Assembly (NCBI RefSeq): GCF_004362055.1
Contig: NZ_SNXB01000013.1
Span: forward strand, 62,001-126,000
DNA length: 64,000 nucleotides
Direction of reading: 5' to 3'
DNA from: Flavobacterium sp. 245
GTDB taxonomy: Bacteria > Bacteroidota > Bacteroidia > Flavobacteriales > Flavobacteriaceae
The notes beneath the pieces are model-generated. The model made no database searches. It was not told the DNA's origin and saw nothing but the letters and a program-made list of their open reading frames with translations. Of this stretch, positions 9,671 through 17,756 are shown one piece after another (position 1 is the stretch's first letter; each line of letters opens with the position of its first letter). A program made the translations under genes and the position numbers.

Positions 9671-10576
9671 TTAAAACTCAAATGAAACTCCATCATCTCC
9701 CAAAAGCACATTCGGGAAAATTTCTTGAGCTTCTTCTTTAAAACGGTCAATTCCGTCATACCTTGTAGAATAATGACCTAAAACCAATTGTTTTACATTT
9801 GCTTTTAATGCAATTTGTGCCGCTTCTTTTGCTGTTGAATGCAAAGTTTTTTGTGCCAAAGAGGCTTCAGATTCTAAAAAAGTAGATTCATGATACAAAA
9901 CATCTGCATTTTTTATTATCGGAATAATATCTTCGTGATAAACCGTATCAGAACAAAAAGCATAACGCATTGTTGGGGCCGGATCAAATGATAATTTCTC
10001 ATTTTCGATTACCGTTCCGTTATCAAGCGTGATATCGCTTCCGTTTTTTATTTTTTGATAATAAGCAACGTGAATATCATATTTTTGAACCGCTTCAACA
10101 TTTAATTTTCTTTCATCTGGCTTTTCTTCAAAAAGATAACCATTTGTATAAACACGATGTCTTAACGGAATCGTTTTTACAATAACACGTTTATCTTCAA
10201 AAATAACTTCGCTTTGCTTAGACTCCAGTTCATGGAAAAACAAATTATAAGTTGTCCAGGATTCTGTCAGTTTTAATTGAAGAAGAATAAGTTCTTTAAT
10301 TCCTTTTGGTCCGTAAATATGTAAATCGGTCGTTCGTCCTAAAAGAGAAAAAGTAGAAATTGTCCCAATCAATCCATAAAGATGATCGCCATGAAGATGC
10401 GAAATAAAAATGTGATTTATTTTGGAGAATTTAATCTTATTCTTCCGAAGCTGTACCTGAGTTCCCTCACCGCAGTCAATTAAAAACAATCGGTTTTTAA
10501 TCTCTAAAACCTGCGAAGTCGGATTGGTAATGGTTCTGGGAGTTGCGGCATAACAGCCAAGTATAGTTAACTTCAA
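9671..10576 (-). CDS. rnz: Ribonuclease Z
   Basis: 301 residues, the length of short-form RNase Z. It removes the tRNA 3' trailer. The metallo-beta-lactamase zinc motif HLHGDH is at residues 60-65, with DCGEGTQ just before it. Later metal ligands are in FCSDT (about 219-223), YHESTF and LGHYSTRY. Translation starts at TTG (10574-10576); no ATG lies in frame upstream and the MKLTILGCYA start matches the family. The upstream gene is the small STAS-like protein usually found beside rnz in flavobacteria. A TAATTTTG -7-like element at 10613-10620 could give it its own promoter. Confidence 0.95.
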   Translation of the reverse strand: MKLTILGCYAATPRTITNPTSQVLEIKNRLFLIDCGEGTQVQLRKNKIKFSKINHIFISHLHGDHLYGLIGTISTFSLLGRTTDLHIYGPKGIKELILLQLKLTESWTTYNLFFHELESKQSEVIFEDKRVIVKTIPLRHRVYTNGYLFEEKPDERKLNVEAVQKYDIHVAYYQKIKNGSDITLDNGTVIENEKLSFDPAPTMRYAFCSDTVYHEDIIPIIKNADVLYHESTFLESEASLAQKTLHSTAKEAAQIALKANVKQLVLGHYSTRYDGIDRFKEEAQEIFPNVLLGDDGVSFEF

Positions 10577-10584
10577 TGTATATT

Positions 10585-10668
10585 CGTTTATTTGGTAAAT
10601 CGTTTAATCGTACAAAATTATAATCTAAAAATTAATCGATTAAACAGTTAAACAAATAAACGATTAAC
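10585..10668. repeat. Intergenic inverted word repeat, TTTAATCG/CGATTAAA family
   Basis: The left half carries GTTTATTTGG and ATCGTTTAATCG. The right half carries their complements (AATCGATTAAAC, AAACAAATAAACGATTAAC). Related arrays fill 12061-12149 and 61074-61186. Confidence 0.75.
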
Positions 10669-10674
10669 CTATTT

Positions 10675-11007
10675 TTAAAACCCTAGATCGCGTTCAATTT
10701 CTTCCATTTCGATAATATCGTGCGCTTCTAAAAGAGAAGGAACGACAAGTAGTTTATCTGAAATGGCATTAAAATCAAGATCTGAAGCCACAATCACAAA
10801 CGATTTTTTTATTTTCTTCTGCGACTTTGCCAACGGCAAAAATAGTTTTAAATCATTTTCAGATAAATCAGCATCCGATGACAAATCGATTATAACATTA
10901 TGCTTTTCAAAGGTTTTAAATTGTTGCGTTACTTTCTCCAAAAAAGAATTAAAATCTCCTTGGGTATCTTTAATCGTAACGGTATGTCCTTTTTGATCTA
11001 CTTTCAT
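10675..11007 (-). CDS. Small STAS-like protein of unknown function
   Basis: 110 residues from ATG 11007 (MKVDQKGHTVTI). A longer in-frame form from TTG 11052 runs through the TTTCAGG word repeat and is rejected. The alternating strands and helices (VTIKDTQGDF, NVIIDLSSD, KSFVIVASD, then an acidic C-terminus MEEIERDLGF) resemble a STAS/anti-sigma-antagonist fold. I infer this from pattern only. Homologues are often labelled 'ribonuclease Z' because they sit beside rnz, but this protein has no metallo-beta-lactamase motif. It is encoded between pyrB and rnz on the same strand. Confidence 0.7.
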   Translation of the reverse strand: MKVDQKGHTVTIKDTQGDFNSFLEKVTQQFKTFEKHNVIIDLSSDADLSENDLKLFLPLAKSQKKIKKSFVIVASDLDFNAISDKLLVVPSLLEAHDIIEMEEIERDLGF

Positions 11008-11038
11008 TTTACTAAGGTACGAAGTTTTTTTAATTGTT

Positions 11039-11114
11039 GTTTCAGGTTTCAAGTTTCAGGTTTCAAGTTCTGGAACGTTCAGTTTGCCGACTTGAAACCT
11101 GAAACTTGAAACAA
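11039..11114. repeat. Inverted word repeat, TTTCAGGTTTCAAG family
   Basis: TTTCAGGTTTCAAGTTTCAGG on the left faces CTTGAAACCTGAAACTTG on the right, across a 25-nt centre. It fills the gap between the STAS-like gene and pyrB and creates the false N-terminal extension of the former. Confidence 0.8.
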
Positions 11115-11127
11115 AATAAACTAAAAT

Positions 11128-12054
11128 TTACTGTATTTTAGACGCTAAAAGATAAATAACTGCCATTCTAATTGCTACTCCATTCTCTACCTGATTCAGG
11201 ATTACAGAATGATCAGAATCGGCAACTTCAGAAGTAATCTCTACTCCCCTGTTGATTGGTCCCGGGTGCATGATTACGATTTCTTTTCCAAGAGAATCCA
11301 AAAGCGGTTTATCAACTCCGTATTGCTGTGCGTATTCTCTTGTTGATGGGAAAAAGTTCACATCCATACGTTCGTTTTGTACACGAAGCATATTGGCAAC
11401 ATCACACCATTCTAAAGCTTTCCTTAAATTCGGTTCAACCGTAACTCCAAGCGATTCAATATATCTCGGAATTAACGTTTTTGGTCCGCATACTTTTACT
11501 TCCGCACCTTGCATTTTCAAAGCATATATATTGGATAAGGCTACTCTTGAATGCAGAATATCACCTACAATAACTACTTTTTTTCCGGCAACATCGCCCA
11601 GTTTTTCTCTGATTGAATAACTGTCTAACAAAGCCTGCGTTGGATGCTCGTGCGCGCCGTCGCCAGCGTTTACGATACTTGCTTTGACATTCTTAGATAA
11701 AAAATAAGCCGCTCCGGGATTGGAGTGGCGCATTACAACCATATCTACTTTCATCGAAAGGATATTGTTTACAGTATCAATAAGTGTCTCTCCTTTTTTA
11801 ACCGAAGACTGAGCCGCAGAAAAACTAATCACATCTGCCGATAATCTTTTTTGGGCTAACTCAAACGAAAGTTTTGTTCGGGTACTGTTTTCGAAGAAAA
11901 TGTTAGCAATAGTAATATCACGTAATGAAGGAACTTTTTTAATCGGTCGATTAATGACTTCTTTAAAATGATCTGCCGTTTCAAAAATTAGGTTAATATC
12001 ATTCTCGTTGATGTATTTAATTCCTAATAAATGATTTACGCTTAATTCTTTCAT
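11128..12054 (-). CDS. pyrB: Aspartate carbamoyltransferase catalytic subunit
   Basis: 308 residues. It catalyses the second step of pyrimidine synthesis: carbamoyl phosphate plus aspartate gives carbamoyl aspartate. Seen: the carbamoyl-phosphate motif FENSTRTKLSFE (about residues 53-64), MRHSNPGAA, GDGAHEHPTQALLD (about 132-145), GDILHSRVA, and the C-terminal HPGPINRGVEI. No pyrI-like regulatory subunit is nearby. The gene follows pyrR at 98 bp on the same strand, a common pairing, so the two are probably co-transcribed. The gap between them holds an inverted word repeat. Confidence 0.96.
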   Translation of the reverse strand: MKELSVNHLLGIKYINENDINLIFETADHFKEVINRPIKKVPSLRDITIANIFFENSTRTKLSFELAQKRLSADVISFSAAQSSVKKGETLIDTVNNILSMKVDMVVMRHSNPGAAYFLSKNVKASIVNAGDGAHEHPTQALLDSYSIREKLGDVAGKKVVIVGDILHSRVALSNIYALKMQGAEVKVCGPKTLIPRYIESLGVTVEPNLRKALEWCDVANMLRVQNERMDVNFFPSTREYAQQYGVDKPLLDSLGKEIVIMHPGPINRGVEITSEVADSDHSVILNQVENGVAIRMAVIYLLASKIQ

Positions 12055-12060
12055 TGTGTT

Positions 12061-12149
12061 TGTTTATTTGTTTATTTGTTTAATCGTTTAACTATTATTT
12101 TCTAAACTTTTAAATCGATTAAACAATTAACCGATTTTAACGATTAAAC
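12061..12149. repeat. Inverted word repeat in the pyrR-pyrB gap, TTTAATCG family
   Basis: TTTATTTGTTTAATCGTTTAAC on one side faces ATCGATTAAAC and CGATTTTAACGATTAAAC on the other. It occupies almost the whole pyrR-pyrB gap and ends a few bases before the pyrB start codon. An effect on pyrB translation or RNA stability is possible but not shown. Confidence 0.75.
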
Positions 12150-12152
12150 ATT

Positions 12153-12692
12153 TTAATTTGTTATCAGGTAAACAGCGTCTTCGCCTTCATTTTCTTTCCA
12201 GCTTACTTTTACCTTTTCATCATTAATGGCATCTACCTGACGACCGCGATAATCGGGCTGAATTGGCAGGTTACGACTAAAACGTCTGTCGATTAACACT
12301 AACAATTCGATTTCTGACGGTCTCCCGAAAGACTGAATTGCGGTTAAGGCAGAACGAATGCTTCGTCCGGTAAACAAAACGTCATCGATAAAAATGACTT
12401 TTTTGTCTTCGACTATAAAATTGATTTGTGTTTTATTGGCTTCAAGCGGTTTATCAGTACGGCGAAAGTCATCTCTAAAAAAAGTGATGTCAAGATATCC
12501 CAAAGAAATTTCAGGAACTTTATATTCGTCTTCTAATATTTGTTTTAAACGTTCAGCTAAAAAAACGCCTCTTGGCTGAATCCCGACTAAAATAGTATCG
12601 GAGAAATCAAGATGTTTTTCGATTAACTGACAAGCCAAACGATGGAGTATGATAGTAACTTCTTTTGAATTAAGTAATACTTTTTGGCTCAT
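12153..12692 (-). CDS. pyrR: Bifunctional pyrimidine operon regulator / uracil phosphoribosyltransferase PyrR
   Basis: 179 residues from ATG 12692 (MSQKVLLNSKEV). An upstream in-frame TTG (12719) overlaps the likely -7 promoter element and is rejected. The PRPP-binding signature VIFIDDVLFTGRSIRSAL and the PyrR motif GIQPRGVFLAERL are present, as is LVLIDR. In Gram-positives PyrR is an RNA-binding attenuator; in Bacteroidota the regulatory role is less certain, and the UPRT activity is the safer assignment. It is first in the pyrR-pyrB unit. Confidence 0.94.
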   Translation of the reverse strand: MSQKVLLNSKEVTIILHRLACQLIEKHLDFSDTILVGIQPRGVFLAERLKQILEDEYKVPEISLGYLDITFFRDDFRRTDKPLEANKTQINFIVEDKKVIFIDDVLFTGRSIRSALTAIQSFGRPSEIELLVLIDRRFSRNLPIQPDYRGRQVDAINDEKVKVSWKENEGEDAVYLITN

Positions 12693-12716
12693 AATTAAGT
12701 GTGATGTTTGGTTGGG

Positions 12717-12724
12717 CAAATATA
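12717..12724 (-). promoter_or_regulatory. -7 promoter element (TATATTTG) of pyrR
   Basis: On the minus strand TATATTTG fits the Bacteroidota TAnnTTTG consensus exactly, 25 bp upstream of the pyrR ATG. No clear TTG at -33 was found, so this is a partial match. Confidence 0.55.
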
Positions 12725-12957
12725 CGAAATCAGAATTTATTTGTTGGGGTGTTGAGTGGTGAAATATTTTTTTGAAATTAAAATCGATGAATCATTTTTC
12801 TTTAGAAGTTATTTTTTCACATAATAATCTTACTTTTTATAATCACTATAGTATAAAATCATATTTTAGCTAAGTAAAAGAATATTTTCAAATCAAATAT
12901 TGTATAAATATAAAAGAAGTAAATCAATTAATATCCTTAAGATTTATCAGATAAACC

Positions 12958-14034
12958 ATGAGTATATATTCACAACAAGAAATTGAAAGTTTAAAACAAC
13001 TTGATGAAGAAATGACTTCAGAATTAGAAGCTATGCTACCAGAAGTATTGCATAATTTTAGTAAAGAAAAAGGACGAGCATGTTCTGTTCATTCATTACA
13101 TGGTACAATTGGGGGAAAAAATAATACTTATGTTGATAGCATCCGTACTCAATTTAGTGATCCAAATGATTTTAAAGCGAAATGGCTTGAAGGATTTATA
13201 GCTTACATTGGAGATAAATCATATTCACCATTAAGAAATCTTATGAAAGATAAAACTTTTAGAAACTATACATTAACTTTTCTTGAACGCAATTTTTATA
13301 GAAATCTTTTAGCACGAACCAGAATAAAACCTAATGAAAGTCTGTGGAAAATTTGGTTTGGTGGAGGAAAATTCTTTTGGGGTTTAATAATTGCTCCAAC
13401 ATTTAGAGAAAAGATTTGGACAAATGATGTGAGTGAAATTAGAAGAGCAAATTATATGTATTGGACTGTGGGGCATGTAATGGAAACTGGTTTAATTGAT
13501 CCTGAAAATAATGGATCATACAAATTTGATAAACTTGATGATTTACTAAATTTTTATAGGAGTATTTTGAAAAGGGTTTCTAACTCACAATATGAAAAAG
13601 AAATTTTTGATCATTATGTAGAATATCTAAAATGTTCGGAAGATCCATTTTCGGAGCCATTTTTAATTCCAGAATTAAGATATGCTGGATTAGAAGTTGA
13701 CCATGAACATCGACTAGATTTTACAATTTTAAATTCGCACACAATGGACATGGTCGGATTTGAGTTTAGTCCCCACTCTACACATATGGCAGTTTCAAAA
13801 ATTAAAGACAAGCTTCAAAAAGATGTAAATTCAGAATTAAGTATTAAATGGAACAAAGAAATGATGAAAAGAAATAAATATTTTTCAAATTTCGGAATTA
13901 CTACAGTAACGTTTACAGATGAAAACCTACTAAATATTGCTAATTGCTTTGAAACAATGAAACATTATTTATCTATCAGACCCAAAACCAAAGTTAATTT
14001 AGATGAACAAATAGCTCGATTAGAAAATATATAA
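12958..14034 (+). CDS. Unknown protein with possible PD-(D/E)XK-like nuclease core
   Basis: 358 residues, and I cannot name a family. There is no signal peptide or membrane segment. The C-terminal third has strand-rich motifs like a restriction-endonuclease fold: PELRYAGLEVDHEHRLDFTI, then VGFEFSPHSTH, then FGITTVTFTDENLL. The D...ExS spacing could be a degenerate D...ExK active site (Lys replaced). The N-terminal two thirds are helical and Trp/Arg-rich. It is transcribed divergently from pyrR and lies 62 bp before a HEPN-motif gene on the same strand. Both appear more AT-rich than the flanking pyr genes, suggesting acquired DNA. A defence or toxin role is inference only. Confidence 0.6.
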   Translation: MSIYSQQEIESLKQLDEEMTSELEAMLPEVLHNFSKEKGRACSVHSLHGTIGGKNNTYVDSIRTQFSDPNDFKAKWLEGFIAYIGDKSYSPLRNLMKDKTFRNYTLTFLERNFYRNLLARTRIKPNESLWKIWFGGGKFFWGLIIAPTFREKIWTNDVSEIRRANYMYWTVGHVMETGLIDPENNGSYKFDKLDDLLNFYRSILKRVSNSQYEKEIFDHYVEYLKCSEDPFSEPFLIPELRYAGLEVDHEHRLDFTILNSHTMDMVGFEFSPHSTHMAVSKIKDKLQKDVNSELSIKWNKEMMKRNKYFSNFGITTVTFTDENLLNIANCFETMKHYLSIRPKTKVNLDEQIARLENI

Positions 14035-14096
14035 CCTTTTAATAATTCAATCATCTTTACTGAAAACTCTATATTTAAAATAATATTTATATACAA

Positions 14097-15344
14097 ATGC
14101 AATTAACAAAAGAACAATTACTTGAAATAAACGAAATTGGCAGATACATAATTAAATTATCTGATTATTTTACTGATTTTGAAGATGATCTACTTTATTC
14201 AGAAGAAAGAATAGAAGAAATAATTAGCAATGAAGAAGATATTGATTATATACATATAGATTTTCCTGGTGAGCATGAGAGCGCATCCATTGAAACATCT
14301 GAATTTCTAAAACTTGGAGATGAAATTAAATCGATAAAAGTAATCAACAAATCTCATATAAAAACTAATTTACGAAGTTATTATATTGTCGCTGCAACAG
14401 ATTCCGAAGAAACACATGTTTTGAGTGAATACAGCGATATTAAAACAACTTCGATAAACGGAACTGAAATAAATATCTTAACTGAATCAATAATTATTGG
14501 CTTAGCAGCAACAAAACTTGATGAATACGATAAAGATTATTGGGGTACGTTTAGTCAATATTTTTCAATTGAAATTATTTATAGTAATAAAGAAAACGTT
14601 TTATCACAAGAAAAGGAAATTGACTTACTAAATGCTTTTATATTTGAAGTTGCTGATACCACAGGGATTGCTTTAAATTTATCAGAAATTAATAATCCCA
14701 TGGATGATTATTATGAATATGATGAGTCCGTAAATGTAACTCAAACGCTTAGAGAATTAGAACCGTTTAATGAAGGAATGAAACTTTTTGTTTCTGCTGT
14801 ACAGATAAAAGATTCTGAATTAAAATTTCTTAATTTTTATAAAGTTCTAGAACATTTTGCACCAATTGCTGTAAATATTGAAGCTAATGAGCTAATGAGA
14901 AAAAAATTAGATGCTCCAAAAAATTCATTCGAGGATGGAGACTTTATTAGATCAATTTTTCAATTGGCTAATTCTATGCGCGATAGATATAATGATGAAG
15001 ATTTAATTAAAGCTGCATTTAATACATGCTTTGATTTTATTGGGTTATTTGAAGAACTTCCTACATCAATACAAAAAAAAATAACTAGTCATTTGAAAAT
15101 TAAAAAATTAGAATATGGCGGAGATAGACAACAATTAACAACAGCAAGCAATATTGCAGCAAAAATTATATATAAAACTCGTAATAAGGTTGTTCATGCA
15201 AAATCAAACTTTATTCCAGATGGAGAAGAAATTCAAAATAACGAATTTGAAAATTTAAATTATTTTATGAAATCAGCAAGTTCACAAGCTATAAGATGGT
15301 ATTCACGACAGCCAAATCATTTAAAAAGAGAAATTATAAAATAA
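14097..15344 (+). CDS. Unknown protein with C-terminal HEPN-like domain
   Basis: 415 residues with an acidic, Glu/Asp-rich N-terminal half of no recognised family. The C-terminal half carries FLNFYKVLEHFAP, a typical first-helix pattern of HEPN domains, and TRNKVVHAKSN with R362-N363-x3-H367. That is the RNxxxH signature of HEPN ribonucleases found in Abi, toxin-antitoxin and other defence proteins. There is no membrane segment. It follows the putative nuclease-fold gene by 62 bp, and its stop lies 45 bp before an unrelated reductase gene. I infer a two-gene module in which this protein may be the RNA-cleaving effector. The motif is visible, but the function is unproven. Confidence 0.65.
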   Translation: MQLTKEQLLEINEIGRYIIKLSDYFTDFEDDLLYSEERIEEIISNEEDIDYIHIDFPGEHESASIETSEFLKLGDEIKSIKVINKSHIKTNLRSYYIVAATDSEETHVLSEYSDIKTTSINGTEINILTESIIIGLAATKLDEYDKDYWGTFSQYFSIEIIYSNKENVLSQEKEIDLLNAFIFEVADTTGIALNLSEINNPMDDYYEYDESVNVTQTLRELEPFNEGMKLFVSAVQIKDSELKFLNFYKVLEHFAPIAVNIEANELMRKKLDAPKNSFEDGDFIRSIFQLANSMRDRYNDEDLIKAAFNTCFDFIGLFEELPTSIQKKITSHLKIKKLEYGGDRQQLTTASNIAAKIIYKTRNKVVHAKSNFIPDGEEIQNNEFENLNYFMKSASSQAIRWYSRQPNHLKREIIK

Positions 15345-15389
15345 ATCTATCTTCTCATTAAATTTGAGAACAAACAAACACCAAACATC

Positions 15390-15983
15390 ATGAGAAAACT
15401 AATCGTCATAACCATGATTACAATCGATGGCGTAATGCAGGCACCTGGTGGCCCTGAAGAAGATACTTCGGGCGGTTTTGAACATGGAGGCTGGGTGGCG
15501 CCTTTTGGAGATGAAGAATATGGCAATGTCATGCAGGAACAAATGAAACCTGCCGATATTCTTTTGGGCAGAAAAACATTTGATATTTTTGAAGACTATT
15601 GGCCCAAACATGCAGAAGGCTGGCCGGGAATTAATGAAGTTACCAAATACGTTTTATCTTCCACAAGAAATAACTCTGATTGGCAAAATACCGAATTCCT
15701 CTCCACTATAGAAGACATCAAAAAACTCAAAAATTCAGAAGGCGGAGACATTAAAGTTTGGGGAAGCGCAACACTTGTGCAGCTTTTACTTCAACATGAT
15801 TTAGTCGATGAACTTGGACTATTAGTTTATCCTATAATTTTGGGCAAAGGGAAAAAATTGTTTGATGATAGCTCAACTCCGTCAGGCTTTACTTTAACAG
15901 AAAGCACGATTACACCAAGCGGTGTGATTGCGGTGAGTTACAAACGAGCTGGAGATGTTAAGACTGGAACTATTGGGGAATAA
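15390..15983 (+). CDS. Dihydrofolate reductase family protein (RibD C-terminal-like)
   Basis: 197 residues. It begins MRKLIVITMITIDGVMQAPGG, typical of the YyaP/RibD-C reductase-like family. Also seen: ILLGRKTFDIF, YVLSSTR, IKVWGSATLVQLLLQHDLVDEL and YPIILGKGKKLF. The family shares the DHFR fold and binds NAD(P)H, but members are rarely characterised and this is not the housekeeping folA. It is the first gene after the putative HEPN module, probably independent of it. The C-terminus extends a little past the fold (AGDVKTGTIGE). Confidence 0.87.
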   Translation: MRKLIVITMITIDGVMQAPGGPEEDTSGGFEHGGWVAPFGDEEYGNVMQEQMKPADILLGRKTFDIFEDYWPKHAEGWPGINEVTKYVLSSTRNNSDWQNTEFLSTIEDIKKLKNSEGGDIKVWGSATLVQLLLQHDLVDELGLLVYPIILGKGKKLFDDSSTPSGFTLTESTITPSGVIAVSYKRAGDVKTGTIGE

Positions 15984-16042
15984 ATTTTCCGAAACTATAA
16001 CGCTATTAATCATTTTAAGTAAATCTAAGCCATTCAATTATT

Positions 16043-16603
16043 ATGAAGAAAAAAACATTTCTCATCTTTTCTATTTTAGCTACAATCTTTCTTAGTTCTT
16101 GCAAATCAACACCAGATTTGACAGAAGATGAAGTTTATACGATCATAAATGAAATTATAGTTGACGACAGTTTACCAATTTATCAGGCCTGCTGGAAATT
16201 CAGAAATATAAAGTTAACTGAGAATTATAAAAAAGAATTTACCGAAGAAGATTTGGAATTCATTGATGAACAAAATGAAATTTTCAAGGATTTGAAAATA
16301 CAACCAAACAAATTGAAGTGGTATCAAAAAAGGCAAAAAGCATTTGAATTCACGTCAGTTGATACCATTTGCGATCAGGGAATTTTATATCACATTTCGT
16401 TTCCTGTTATTTCAGCGGATAGAAAAAAAGTGCTTATTGAATTTCAAGAAGATTGCAATTGCATGTTAGGCGGACAAGGAGGAAAAGATTTATACGAGAA
16501 AAAGAATGGACATTGGATTCGAACAAAAAGTTTTGATCAATGGATAAGTCAAAATAAAAAACCACAGATAAAAACCAATGGACAAATACCAAGAAACTTT
16601 TAA
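16043..16603 (+). CDS. Hypothetical lipoprotein
   Basis: 186 residues. The signal ends in a lipobox (FLSSCKS, Cys about residue 20), so it should be membrane-anchored on the periplasmic side. The mature part is Glu/Lys-rich and has no fold I recognise. A Cys pair and a Gly run occur near the C-terminus (DCNCMLGGQGGKDLYEKK), which could form a disulfide or a compact turn. Its 3' end overlaps the start of the methyltransferase gene by 26 bases in another frame, implying translational coupling or at least co-transcription. Confidence 0.7.
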   Translation: MKKKTFLIFSILATIFLSSCKSTPDLTEDEVYTIINEIIVDDSLPIYQACWKFRNIKLTENYKKEFTEEDLEFIDEQNEIFKDLKIQPNKLKWYQKRQKAFEFTSVDTICDQGILYHISFPVISADRKKVLIEFQEDCNCMLGGQGGKDLYEKKNGHWIRTKSFDQWISQNKKPQIKTNGQIPRNF

Positions 16604-17219
16604 AACGTGGAATAAAATTGCAAATCTCTATGAAGATAAGTTTATGAATTTAAGCTTGTACGACGAGACTTATGACTTCTTTTGCAACACTCTAAAACAA
16701 GAACAAATAAACCTATTTGAAATTGGCTGCGGACCAGGAAACATTACAAAATATTTATTATCCAAAAATCCTAATCTAAAAATTACAGGTATTGACATTG
16801 CTCCAAAAATGATTGAATTGGCAAGAGCAAACAATCCTTCTGCCAACTTTGAAGTACAGGACACAAGAGAACTTAGTTCCTTAAATAAAAAATTTGATGC
16901 CATTATGTGTGGCTTTTGTTTACCTTATTTATCTGACGAAGATTGTTCTCAATTAATAGTCGATTCAGAGAAAATACTTTATAACAATGGCGTTTTATAT
17001 TTAAGTTTTGTTCAGGGAAAACCTTCCGAATCCGGTTTTATTTCTGGAAGCACTGGCGATCGCACTTATTTTTATTATCATACTTTAGAAGATATAACCA
17101 ATCAACTTTTAATGAAAAATTTTGAAGTAATTAAACTATTCAACGTAAACTATCCAAAAGCGGAAGATATAGAAATTCACAGTATAATAATTGCTAAGAA
17201 AATTGAGCAATCAATTTAA
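16578..17219 (+). CDS. Class I SAM-dependent methyltransferase
   Basis: 213 residues. The SAM-binding motif I is clear (LFEIGCGPGNITKYLL, about residues 45-60), followed by motif II (ITGIDIAPKMIELAR) and a motif III-like segment (FDAIMCGFCLPYLSD). The substrate cannot be read from sequence. The ATG at 16578 lies inside the end of the lipoprotein gene. The next gene, 63 bp on, encodes a Coq4-like protein. Methyltransferase plus Coq4-like is suggestive of quinone-like chemistry, but the link is inference. Confidence 0.88.
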   Translation: MDKYQETFKTWNKIANLYEDKFMNLSLYDETYDFFCNTLKQEQINLFEIGCGPGNITKYLLSKNPNLKITGIDIAPKMIELARANNPSANFEVQDTRELSSLNKKFDAIMCGFCLPYLSDEDCSQLIVDSEKILYNNGVLYLSFVQGKPSESGFISGSTGDRTYFYYHTLEDITNQLLMKNFEVIKLFNVNYPKAEDIEIHSIIIAKKIEQSI

Positions 17220-17282
17220 GAATTCATTATATAAACGATATCACAAAATTTTTTCCGTGCCTGCAATCTATAATAACTTTAA

Positions 17283-17756
17283 ATGATCAGCATAATTCAA
17301 CAATTAAAAACTCTAAAAGTAACAGGAGGTATTATTTGGCTTTTAGAATTCATTCATGGCAAAAATTATTTAACTCCAAAACTAAACTATTTAAGAACTT
17401 TACAACTTGGAACTGTTGGACGTGAAGTTGCAGAAATGCTCGACAGTAAACAATATAGATTAATTCCGAAATTTGAAAATCATGATCTAAAACATATCGT
17501 GTTAGAATATGAAATGTCAATGAAAGATGAAATCAGAATGCAAGCTTATCTAATTGGAAATGGCAACTTTACTTTTCCTTGTTTAATATTCTTTTCTTTA
17601 GGTACATTTTATCCCTCGATATGGAAAGATTTATTAAACGAATACAAACAGGGAAAAACAACAAAGTCGATTCATTTTCTGACTTTGGATGATTGCATGG
17701 AATTAAAATTAATAGATATAAAAAATGAATATGGGCGTAGAAAAATAACCAATTAA
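17283..17756 (+). CDS. Coq4-like protein
   Basis: 157 residues. It carries the Coq4 metal-binding signature HDxxH-x11-E: H67, D68, H71 and E83 (within NHDLKHIVLEYEMSMKDE), followed by IRMQAYLIGNGN, as in Coq4 proteins. Coq4 acts in ubiquinone biosynthesis, reported as C1 decarboxylation/hydroxylation of the ring. Bacteroidota respire with menaquinone, so another substrate or a scaffold role is likely here. The TAA stop is directly followed by the ATG of the next gene (17757), indicating tight coupling to a small membrane protein. Confidence 0.78.
   Translation: MISIIQQLKTLKVTGGIIWLLEFIHGKNYLTPKLNYLRTLQLGTVGREVAEMLDSKQYRLIPKFENHDLKHIVLEYEMSMKDEIRMQAYLIGNGNFTFPCLIFFSLGTFYPSIWKDLLNEYKQGKTTKSIHFLTLDDCMELKLIDIKNEYGRRKITN

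Noticed and set aside
10675..11007. Second ribonuclease Z gene
   Set aside because: No HxHxDH motif and far too short; the label comes only from the neighbouring rnz.
11008..11052. Longer STAS-like protein with MKPETTIKK start
   Set aside because: Same artefact: the extra residues come from the word repeat at 11039-11114.
12693..12719. Longer PyrR starting at TTG 12719
   Set aside because: The codon overlaps the TATATTTG promoter element, and the family starts at the ATG 12692.
12958..15344. Integrative element carrying the putative defence pair
   Set aside because: No integrase, transposase, tRNA target or flanking direct repeat is visible, so only the gene pair itself is proposed.
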